Origin: Halisarca cf. caerulea
Taxonomy: Eukaryota; Porifera; Demospongiae; Chondrillida; Halisarcidae
Assembly (NCBI GenBank): GCA_963170055.1
Contig: CAUJGJ010000434.1
Coordinates: forward strand, 3,496,817-3,560,816
Direction: 5' to 3'
Length of the DNA stretch: 64,000 nt
A program made the position numbers and the translations under genes. Shown here in pieces: positions 56,123-64,000 of this stretch. How positions within the stretch are numbered: position 1 is the stretch's first letter; each line of letters starts with the position of its first letter. The notes beneath the pieces are model-generated. The model searched no databases and was not told the origin of the DNA. It saw only the letters and a program-made list of their open reading frames with translations.

Positions 56123-59032
56123 CTGCCTCACGAACATGCCTCTATTGCCTTATGGAATGCCAGAAGTCTGAAAAACAAGTTGTCTTATTTCCAATCCCTA
56201 GTATACAGCCAATCTATTGATATATTTGCAATCACTGAATCTTGGTTATCTGATGACATTTACGATCTAGAAATATTGCCAACTAACTACAATATCTACA
56301 GACGTGATAGAAATGCCCGTGGAGGTGGTGTACTCTTAGCAGTTTCCAATAAACTTGCATCAAAGATCTCGTATGTCTCTACATCCATTGAACTTTTATC
56401 AGTCGAAATCACTCTGCCCTCAAATCAAACTATTATGTTCTGCTGTATGTATGCACCCCCCTCTTCCGAAAGGTCCTACTTCCAAGATCTTTTCCATTAC
56501 CTCCAACATATTTCAAACGGGGCTCGTGTCATCCTTGTTGGCGATATGAACTTGCCTGATGTAAACTGGGAGCAAATGTCTGCAAGTTCATCAGTTAGTG
56601 AATTCTTTTGTGACTCGATGTTCTCCCTCAATCTGATACAGTTAATTAACGAATCTACTCACATTCAAGGAAATACACTAGACACCATCATAACTAATGA
56701 GCCAGAGGAAATCTATGACATCATAATCCACGATCAAAGACAAACACGCTCAGACCATTACCTAATCACATTCAATATTCAATTCAACAGGAACGCAAAC
56801 AATTTCAACTCAACATCCAGAACAGGTATAAAAAAAATCCAGCTATTCGCAAAAACCAAATCCCATGAACTACTTGAATTTCTACAACGTGCAGATTTCC
56901 ACAGTTTCCCCAGGAATAATAGTCTAGCAGACTGTGTCAACTCCATGTGGTCTACCCTTGCAGAAATTTTACGAGAAGCCTTGACTAAATTTGTGCCAGT
57001 TATCTCAATTCCTCTCAATACCTCATTGCCACGGTACTTCACGCCAAAAATAAGACACCAAATAAACATCATTCGCTCACTCAAACGATCAATCAGGATC
57101 AACCCAACTCCCCATCGTATTGCCAAGCTTTCAATGCTAGAAAACAATCTGCAATCTCTAATAGACACCACCAAACATGCCTATGAAACCAGACTTACTG
57201 TAACTTTCCACCATGAGCCAAGGAAACTCTACTCGTACCTCAAGCACACATCATCATCCCAATCTATACCTCACGCTGTTCATCATAAGTCCATAACATA
57301 CAACACCCCTACAGACAAAGCCAGAGCTTTCAATGATTATTTCAATTCCATATTCACAAGAAGAACTGCTGCTGCAGCACCAAATACCACTCTAGACTGT
57401 GACACCTTCCCATCCCCCCCAAATCACATCAGTCAGGTAACCATAACCAGTGAAGATGTCTGTTCTGCCCTTTCTCACTTAGAAGTAAACAAGGCTATGG
57501 GACATGACAGAATTCCTCCATATCTTTTGAAAAATTTTGCTCCACCACTTCTAGAACCGATAACCCTCCTTTTCAACCAATGCTTGGTCAACATGCGTAT
57601 ACCCATAGACTGGAAAATCCACAAAATTTGCCCCATCTACAAATCAGGTGACAAAACAAATATTTCAAATTACCGCCCAATCTCCCTTCTGCCCATTCTA
57701 TCAAAAGTTTTTGAATCAATAATGTACAACAAAATAATTGACTTCATACATCCACGAATCTCCAAACTTCAATATGGCTTCACAAAAGGTCGATCATGTT
57801 TATCCCAGTTGCTGACCTCATATTCCCGAATCATCAACTTGGCAGACCAGGGACTATCTTCAGATGTCATTTTCCTAGATTTCTCTAAAGCGTTTGACAC
57901 TGTTCCACACCCAGAGCTATTGTACAAACTTTGGTGTTTTGGTATCACGGGTCCCTTGTGGCAATTATTCAAGGACTATCTCAGTAACCGAGTCCACTTC
58001 ATTGAAATTGATGATGCATCTTCAAGTGTCCTACCTGTACTATCTGGAGTACCCCAGGGTAGCATCTTAGGCCCAATTCTTTTTCTAATCTACATCAATG
58101 ACCTACCTCATTCTATCACAAATTCCTCAGTTTACCTATTTGCCGATGATACCAAATTTATCAATGCTTCAAGCAACTTCTCGTTGTTACAATCTGATAT
58201 TGATTCATTACAGCAATGGTGTCTTGAATGGAAAATAAACCTAAACCTCTCCAAATGTATCTGTCTCCAATTTAGCTTCTCGAATTCCGCATCCACAAAC
58301 TATGTCATGCATACTGATTCTACTACATTAGAACTGTCATCCTCTTCTTGCCACCGAGATCTAGGAATAATAGTTTGCAACAACCTCTCATGGTGTGCTC
58401 AATACAAATCAATGTGTTCATCTGCATATCGCACTTTGAATTTCATCAAACGACTGTTCCAAGCCTCTCCCGCATCAATATATCTCAAAAAATCTCTGTA
58501 TATCTCACTTGTACGATCAAAATTAACTTACTGCTCACAGTTGTGGAGACCCCACTTCATCAAAGATATTGCAATTCTAGAAAATGTTCAGCGCCGTGCA
58601 ACCAAATTCATCTTAAATAACTACACATCAGACTACAAAGAACGATTAACCGCACTACAACTTCTCCCACTAATGTACTGGTATGAGCTTCAGGATCTTC
58701 TATTTTTCATCAAATGCCTCAAAGATCCACCAGATAATTTCAACGTCTCTGATTATGTATCCTTTGTAACTACATCAACCCGAGGTGGAAGGAGCAACAA
58801 GTTGATATACAACCACACACGCACAACTAGAGCTAGACACTTTTACTTCAACCGCATCGTACGATTATGGAACGCCATGCCCTTTATCAACCTGCATTTA
58901 CCATTTCATTCTATCAAGAAATATCTAATCAAAATCTTCTACATCAAATTCAACGCAAACTTCAATCCTAATTGTACCTGTACTTTTCATGTTGTCTGTC
59001 CTTGTTCACAGTGTCACTCTGCTCATCCTTGA
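56123..59032 (+). CDS. LINE ORF2: AP endonuclease-reverse transcriptase
   Basis: 969 codons after the ORF1 stop, no disabling change. Endonuclease motifs: WNARSLKNKL, TESWLSD, GDMNLPDVNW, SDHYLITF. RT motifs: NYRPISLLPILSKVFE, FLDFSKAFDTVPH, SGVPQGSILGPILF, FADDTKF. Cys-rich end CTFHVVCPCSQC. The first ATG in frame lies inside the endonuclease (about 56430), as in the other copy. So ORF2 has no AUG of its own before the active-site region. Confidence 0.92.
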   Translation: MPHEHASIALWNARSLKNKLSYFQSLVYSQSIDIFAITESWLSDDIYDLEILPTNYNIYRRDRNARGGGVLLAVSNKLASKISYVSTSIELLSVEITLPSNQTIMFCCMYAPPSSERSYFQDLFHYLQHISNGARVILVGDMNLPDVNWEQMSASSSVSEFFCDSMFSLNLIQLINESTHIQGNTLDTIITNEPEEIYDIIIHDQRQTRSDHYLITFNIQFNRNANNFNSTSRTGIKKIQLFAKTKSHELLEFLQRADFHSFPRNNSLADCVNSMWSTLAEILREALTKFVPVISIPLNTSLPRYFTPKIRHQINIIRSLKRSIRINPTPHRIAKLSMLENNLQSLIDTTKHAYETRLTVTFHHEPRKLYSYLKHTSSSQSIPHAVHHKSITYNTPTDKARAFNDYFNSIFTRRTAAAAPNTTLDCDTFPSPPNHISQVTITSEDVCSALSHLEVNKAMGHDRIPPYLLKNFAPPLLEPITLLFNQCLVNMRIPIDWKIHKICPIYKSGDKTNISNYRPISLLPILSKVFESIMYNKIIDFIHPRISKLQYGFTKGRSCLSQLLTSYSRIINLADQGLSSDVIFLDFSKAFDTVPHPELLYKLWCFGITGPLWQLFKDYLSNRVHFIEIDDASSSVLPVLSGVPQGSILGPILFLIYINDLPHSITNSSVYLFADDTKFINASSNFSLLQSDIDSLQQWCLEWKINLNLSKCICLQFSFSNSASTNYVMHTDSTTLELSSSSCHRDLGIIVCNNLSWCAQYKSMCSSAYRTLNFIKRLFQASPASIYLKKSLYISLVRSKLTYCSQLWRPHFIKDIAILENVQRRATKFILNNYTSDYKERLTALQLLPLMYWYELQDLLFFIKCLKDPPDNFNVSDYVSFVTTSTRGGRSNKLIYNHTRTTRARHFYFNRIVRLWNAMPFINLHLPFHSIKKYLIKIFYIKFNANFNPNCTCTFHVVCPCSQCHSAHP

Positions 59033-59312
59033 TTACATGTAACTTAGTAAAGTCATTCCACACATCCACTTCATTTTCATTTCCTGCATGTCCATCCCTT
59101 CTTGTATTTAAATGGCCTCACATGACACACACTCTTATTTCAAGCTGTTTACTACATCTCTCAATTACGATGGCCAATTTTGTACCACAGATAGGCTGCA
59201 TCACATCATGATGACAGACCTTCAGCCACACCCCTTAAATCAACCCATAAACATTACAACATCTCTCATGTACATTATTGTCGGCTGTAAAGCATATATA
59301 ATAATAATAATA

Positions 59313-60661
59313 ATACAACTCCGTGGCAGATACGGTCCATTCGAAACAGGCTCTCACATCCACGAAGGAACGAGACAAGCATACAACTCCGTGGCAGATA
59401 CGGCCCATTCGAAACAGGCTCTCACATCCACGAAGGAACGCGACAAGCATACAACTCCGTGGCAGATACGGCCCATTCGAAACAGGCTCTCACATCCATG
59501 AAGGAACGAGACAAGCATACAACTTCATGGCAGATACGGTCCATTCGAAACAGGCTCTCACATCCACGAAGGAACGGGACAAGCATACAACTCCGTGGCA
59601 GATACGGCCCATTCGAAACAGGCTCTCACATCCACGAAGGAACGGGACAAGCATACAACTCCGTGGCAGATACGGCCCATTCGAAACAGGCTCTCACATC
59701 CACGAAGGAACGGGACAAGCATACAACTCCGTGGCAGATACGGCCCATTCGAAACAGGCTCTCACATCCACGAAGGAACGAGACAAGCATACAACTCCGT
59801 GGCAGATACGGCCCATTCGAAACAGGCTCTCACATCCACGAAGGAACGGGACAAGCATACAACTCCGTGGCAGATACGGCCCATTCGAAACAGGCTCTCA
59901 CATCCACGAAGGAACGGGACAAGCATACAACTCCGTGGCAGATACGGCCCATTCGAAACAGGCTCTCACACCCACGAAGGAACGGGACAAGCATACAACT
60001 CCGTGGCAGATACGGCCCATTCGAAACAGGCTCTCACATCCACGAAGGAACGAGACAAGCATACAACTCCGTGGCAGATACGGCCCATTCGAAACAGGCT
60101 CTCACATCCACGAAGGAACGGGACAAGCATACAACTCCGTGGCAGATACGGCCCATTCGAAACAGGCTCTCACATCCACGAAGGAACGAGACAAGCATAC
60201 AACTTCATGGCAGATACGGTCCATTCGAAACAGGCTCTCACATCCACGAAGGAACGCGACAAGCATACAACTCCGTGGCAGATACGGCCCATTCGAAACA
60301 GGCTCTCACATCCACGAAGGAACGCGACAAGCATACAACTCCGTGGCAGATACGGCCCATTCGAAACAGGCTCTCACATCCACGAAGGAACGAGACAAGC
60401 ATACAACTCCGTGGCAGATACGGCCCATTCGAAACAGGCTCTCACATCCACGAAGGAACGAGACAAGCATACAACTTCATGGCAGATACGGTCCATTCGA
60501 AACAATCTCTCACATCCACGAAGGAACGGGACAAGCATACAACTCCGTGGCAGATACGGCCCATTCGAAACAGGCTCTCACATCCACGAAGGAACGAGAC
60601 AAGCACACAACTCCGTGGCAGATACGGCCCATTCGAAACAGGCTCTCACATCCACGAAGGA
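59313..60661 (+). repeat. 68-base satellite array, right part, about 20 units
   Basis: Continuation of the array at 54142-55050. Linked-variant units (AACTTCATGG with CGGTCC) occur at about 59520, 60200 and 60470. One unit has AATCTCTC in place of AGGCTCTC (about 60500). Ends abruptly at AAGGAAC, followed by CACTAGAAAAA. Confidence 0.97.
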
Positions 60662-61332
60662 ACCACTAGAAAAAAAATCTACTAATTTTGAGCTAAAATC
60701 TACTTATTTTTAGTGATTTTATGTACTTGCTGTGGTGAGCCATGTAACTAGCTAAAATTTAGTGCTATACACTTGAAATAAGTCCGAAAAGCTAATTATC
60801 ACTGCCCTACACTTATTACTAGCTATGCAACTGAGATCTCAATTTAAGTGTATGCAGCATTGTATTTAGACTTCATACTACTTATATCCAAGTCATGCAT
60901 TGTCTCAAGTATAGGTCTCATGTACTCACTTAAAGTTAAACTTAAAGTCCTTATCTATAGACAAAGTCAATCATGCAGGCTTACATTGTATGTCGTTTTA
61001 CTCAGAAATACACAGTAACTCAATTAGCAATCAATTAATGGATTCTAAAAACCTTTAATACAAATGTAAATAAAGATTATCATAATATGATCATATTTGA
61101 TTATGGTGTAGGAAATAAGGCATGACGTATTAAATAAACTCAAAGTTATACACATTACTGCGTGCACATCGTTAATCATGGATCTCCGAATGGTTCCCAC
61201 TCACAGGTCAATTGTGTTTGGTCATCATCTATTGAAATATTCAGATCTGCTTCCTCCTCCTCCTGAGTGTGTAAAGTCACATTTTTCTTGGAACTGATAC
61301 AAGAGATGGCACGTGCCATACTATGTGCAGTA
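60662..61332. other. non-coding, starts with a CACTA-type end
   Basis: CACTAGAAAAAAAATCTACT follows the satellite. Nothing else recognised up to the MITE at 61333. Confidence 0.45.
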
Positions 61333-61503
61333 CAGTGAAACCTGTCTAATCCGACACTCTATGGGACTGGAAAAAAATGTCGGATTAGGAGGTTGTCGGA
61401 TTACAGAGGGTTAGGGTTTGGGTTAGAATTTTGATTCGCTATTACAACTGAGTCCGATTATTGCGTCACAGTGTTTGCTAGTAGAGAGGTTTAGCACTAC
61501 GTT
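61333..61503. mobile_element. left end of the 833-base pogo-like element, truncated
   Basis: Nearly identical to 43632-43802, with TA at its left; breaks off at CACTACGT, where the GC-richer segment begins. Confidence 0.88.
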
Positions 61504-62136
61504 AATGTCCTGCATTATGACCCGAAACCAACCACCTGGTGACGTCGACTGCAACTGCATCGCCTGATCCCTGTAACCGCATACTGTACCCGGTTCCGCT
61601 GCCTGCCTTGGATGAGATAAGGCATAAGTTCCTAGCAGCTTATAGCCTCAAAGTGCTTTAAAGCTGGCGGAAGGCCAGGGTATGCGGTATCAGCTAAGCC
61701 CCTTACCTGCTCAGGAAAGGGGGGGACTACACTACACGATTGACTCCCCTGAATGATGTCTTTACCCTCATGGGATGAGCACCCAGGCAGATTTGAAGTG
61801 CAGTGCTGTCAAAGCACAGCTATATGCATGACAAGGAATCAGGATGTTGTTAATGCTAATGCTACTGATATGATTCCCGCAATGGGGATCTATCGAAGAA
61901 CCTATCCACTTGATTTGTCTATAACATCCGAGTAGATTAATAGTGTATTACCCTTGACATCATTCCTAGAGATATAAACCCGCATGCTTTGGGGGATGAA
62001 ATGGAAACCCATTACCATACCGCCACGAGCTGCACCGACTTGAGTGAAACCACCCTGTGGCAAGAGGAGGGGCAACTCCCCCCAAAGCAGAAATTACTTG
62101 AACTCCAAAACGAGATCACCGTAGAAACTGTACGGA
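61504..62136. other. GC-richer segment of unknown origin
   Basis: Composition differs from its surroundings (many GC-rich words, G7 and C6 runs). No convincing frame; a 60-codon frame at 61753 is unsupported. Ends at the T21 run at 62137. It interrupts the pogo-like element at 61503, so it is probably part of a mobile insertion: either a UTR/terminal part of the adjacent DIRS-like element or another retroelement. Confidence 0.4.
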
Positions 62137-62292
62137 TTTTTTTTTTTTTTTTTTTTTAACGTGACACATCATAAATGTATTAATAATATAAGAAATTGTA
62201 CATACATGAGACCATGACAATGATTAAGATGGTTGGGGGTAACTAACTGGTGATTGCACTACATACAGTGAAGAACATGGTGTTGTGTATTG

Positions 62293-63318
62293 TTAGGGAT
62301 GCCCTCTAGCCAGCTCGGAGCAGACTGCTGCCAGTTCCGCCCGTGGAGTATGCAAATACAGCTGATATGCCGAGCTGTCCCACCTGCCCAACATCTTGAT
62401 CTTAGCATCTGAGATGCCCACTTGGAGAGCTGTGGTTGCAGCCCCAATGCGGAAGCTGTGACCACTATATTTGTCCACCTCGAAGCCCCGAGAAGAGAGT
62501 GCTGATCTTACTCTAGACACTAAGAGGGAACGAGTCAGTGGGATTCCATTGGAAAGGACAAATAGAGGCCCCTTGCTGGTGCCCCTGGCAGACAGATATT
62601 CCAGTAAAGCGGACACTGGACACAGAGATGTACCTGTGCGAGACAGGTAAATATCGACACCTTTGCCAAATTGGTCGGTTTTGGACACCTTTATGTGGAG
62701 CACTATTGTGGAGACCACAGACTGCGAACGACATACCGACACATCGTCCAGGGTTAGATGCTTGCATGGGTCAAAGGCGGTGACTGACGGTACAGTAAAT
62801 TCTGTACAACGAAGGAAACCAAAGAACCCAGTGCAGGCTGCTGCCCACAGCATGCGGCAGTCTTGAGAGATGGGGTGGGTGCTCCAGGCGACTTTCAGGT
62901 GTGACAACACAATAGGAGTGATAGGCAGGCGAGACTTTATGGCACCTACTTTGCACCGCTTAATCCCTCTAAGGACAAGTTCCACCCTAGGGGTATACAG
63001 TTGATGATTAGGAATGCCCGCATGTATGAGCAGGTTACGAATAGCAGCTAAGTAATTTTTGATGGTAGATGGAGACAGGTTATCTAATCCAAGCTGAGAG
63101 ATGAACAGGAGGAGGGTATGTTCTGTGGGTGGTATAGGTTGGAGGTTATGCTTAGAGCAGAAGGATAAATAACGCTTTTGACCTGAAGAGTAGCATTTCT
63201 GTGTGGTAGAGGCTAAACCGTGCGAATAAAATTGGTGAAGCGCACTCTCCACTCTTTTGAGGTCCAATCGGGCCTCGCTAGAACAAGGAGGGACCAGAGG
63301 TCGGCTGAGATGATGCAT
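62293..63318 (-). CDS. tyrosine recombinase of the DIRS-like element
   Basis: 341 aa from ATG at 63318, with an in-frame stop 10 codons upstream. The N-terminal SAM-like phage-integrase fold is at about 20-115 (ALHQFYSHGL, TIKNYLAAIR). The catalytic set is visible: Arg170 (GFLRCTEF), Lys at about 213 (IKVSKTD), His287 and Arg290 (HSFR), Trp313 (GRW) and Tyr321 (YQLYLH). All appear present, so the enzyme may be functional. It overlaps the RNase H frame by 106 bases in another frame, as is common in DIRS elements. It would integrate the circular cDNA by site-specific recombination. Confidence 0.9.
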   Translation of the reverse strand: MHHLSRPLVPPCSSEARLDLKRVESALHQFYSHGLASTTQKCYSSGQKRYLSFCSKHNLQPIPPTEHTLLLFISQLGLDNLSPSTIKNYLAAIRNLLIHAGIPNHQLYTPRVELVLRGIKRCKVGAIKSRLPITPIVLSHLKVAWSTHPISQDCRMLWAAACTGFFGFLRCTEFTVPSVTAFDPCKHLTLDDVSVCRSQSVVSTIVLHIKVSKTDQFGKGVDIYLSRTGTSLCPVSALLEYLSARGTSKGPLFVLSNGIPLTRSLLVSRVRSALSSRGFEVDKYSGHSFRIGAATTALQVGISDAKIKMLGRWDSSAYQLYLHTPRAELAAVCSELARGHP

Positions 63319-64000
63319 TTCTGTGGAGGAATTGAAGATAGTCTGTTACGAGAGATACTGTCAGCAGTGGTATTATAGGCACCTGGAATATGGTATGCTG
63401 TATAAGTGAACTGAAAGTATGCTGAAATAAAGGATAAGCAACGGAGAAGATGCATTACAATGCCAGATGGTTCTTTGGAGGAACCCTTCTTAAGGACCTC
63501 TACCACTGCCCTGTTGTCAACATGCAGGTGAATGTGCTGGCCTGACCATTGATGAGCCCATGTGGCGCAGGCCAGTACCACTGGTACCAGCTCTTTAACC
63601 ATAATGTTTACATGAAGCCAGTCAGCTGGCCACACCCCTTGAAGCCATTTAAGACCCCAGACTGCACCACACCCGAAGCTACCTGAAGCATCTGTGAAAA
63701 CATTGACAGATGGGATAAGACCGTCTGACAAACGGAGTAAGGAAATGCCATTCCAGATATGAGCAAAAGAGTGCCACCAAAGGAGATCTGAGCGGGATGC
63801 CTTGTTCAGACGAACATGATGAAAAGGTTTGCAGGGGACACAAAGGAGGTTGATTAATCTACGAACAAAGGGGCGACCTTGAGGTATAACTTTACAAGCA
63901 AACTGGAGTACCCCAATTAGGTGCTCCAACTCCTTCCGCGTGCAAGATTTTTTATCCTGCCATAGAGCCAGCTCTTGAACAAGCCTAACCAGCTTATCCT
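63213..64000 (-). CDS. reverse transcriptase C-terminus and RNase H of the DIRS-like element, partial
   Basis: Open from the window edge (64000) to TAG at 63213. The edge portion is the end of the RT thumb (CTRKELEHLIGVLQFACK). RNase H follows: FTDASG with GCGAVW, VKELVPV, LHVDNRAVV and the HIPGAYNTTAD end motif, so the Asp/Glu/Asp/Asp set is plausible. The polymerase active site lies outside the window. The start is not visible. Confidence 0.9.
   Translation of the reverse strand, partial: DKLVRLVQELALWQDKKSCTRKELEHLIGVLQFACKVIPQGRPFVRRLINLLCVPCKPFHHVRLNKASRSDLLWWHSFAHIWNGISLLRLSDGLIPSVNVFTDASGSFGCGAVWGLKWLQGVWPADWLHVNIMVKELVPVVLACATWAHQWSGQHIHLHVDNRAVVEVLKKGSSKEPSGIVMHLLRCLSFISAYFQFTYTAYHIPGAYNTTADSISRNRLSSIPPQKCIISADLWSLLVLARPDWTSKEWRVRFTNFIRTV

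Larger units (their letters stand above)
55051..59312 (+). mobile_element. full-length PHD-finger LINE, copy 2, inserted in the satellite
   Basis: The satellite unit is cut at AAGCATAC and resumes with ATACAACTCCGTGG, implying a duplication of 4 bases or fewer (ATAC), blurred by the (ATA)n tail. Both ORFs are intact. The 5' leader is only 25 bases (CGGTATCTACATATGCCACG then A6). Related to 30736-35028 along its length but clearly a different subfamily at the protein level. Confidence 0.93.
62137..64000 (-). mobile_element. DIRS-like tyrosine-recombinase retroelement, 3' half
   Basis: On the minus strand: RT/RNase H frame (running off the window), overlapping tyrosine-recombinase frame, then about 135 bases of 3' flank ending in A21 (T21 at 62137-62157 on the plus strand). 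The gene order RT-RNase H then YR is that of DIRS elements. The inverted and split repeats that define DIRS ends were not identified. Confidence 0.85.

Noticed and set aside
59235..59450. Minus-strand frame linking LINE 3' flank and satellite
   Set aside because: Chance frame through repeat units.

Overview
The window is animal nuclear DNA: AT-rich, intron-containing, crowded with microsatellites and transposable elements, with a 200-base assembly gap. The tandem family of glycosyltransferase-31 genes, the very small introns (many 60-160 bases), the PHD-finger LINEs, a DIRS-type retroelement and dense MITEs fit an early-branching metazoan, most likely a sponge (demosponge, Amphimedon-like). 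That assignment is inference; no ribosomal or mitochondrial marker is present.

Bases 1-30,000 hold a small family of beta-1,3-galactosyltransferase-like genes, all on the minus strand. Two look intact (162-1340 and 20489-21691). One survives only as its 3' third (11154-11588) and one only as its 5' stem region (27936-28365). Between them lie microsatellites and many non-autonomous DNA transposons: pogo-like elements with TA duplications, a piggyBac-like element with TTAA duplications, and families with recognisable terminal inverted repeats. After the gap (30001-30200) comes a full-length LINE (30736-35028) with a PHD-finger ORF1 and an endonuclease/reverse-transcriptase ORF2, then a nearly perfect 566-base palindrome (35522-36087).

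Bases 39,000-60,700 are the most interesting part. Two blocks of a 68-base satellite in opposite orientations bracket a divergent gene pair. A 12-exon minus-strand gene (41632-51701, 892 aa) encodes two C2H2 fingers plus a core that resembles CACTA/EnSpm-type transposases. A plus-strand SAM-domain gene starts 107 bases away (51809) over a shared promoter with an NRF1-type site. The SAM gene's C-terminal four exons appear inverted just downstream (52707-54059); exon phases fit a single ancestral 527-aa protein. CACTAG-type ends abut the satellite at 40818 and 60662. A restriction-enzyme-like-endonuclease LINE (44961-47927) and MITEs have inserted into the introns, and a second PHD-finger LINE (55051-59312) sits inside the right satellite block.

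The last 3 kb hold a truncated pogo-like MITE, an unidentified GC-rich segment, and the 3' half of a DIRS-like retroelement on the minus strand (RNase H plus tyrosine recombinase) that runs off the window.

In both PHD LINEs, ORF1 and ORF2 are in the same frame, separated by one UGA followed by CU, with no AUG ahead of the endonuclease domain. This makes stop-codon readthrough a serious possibility.
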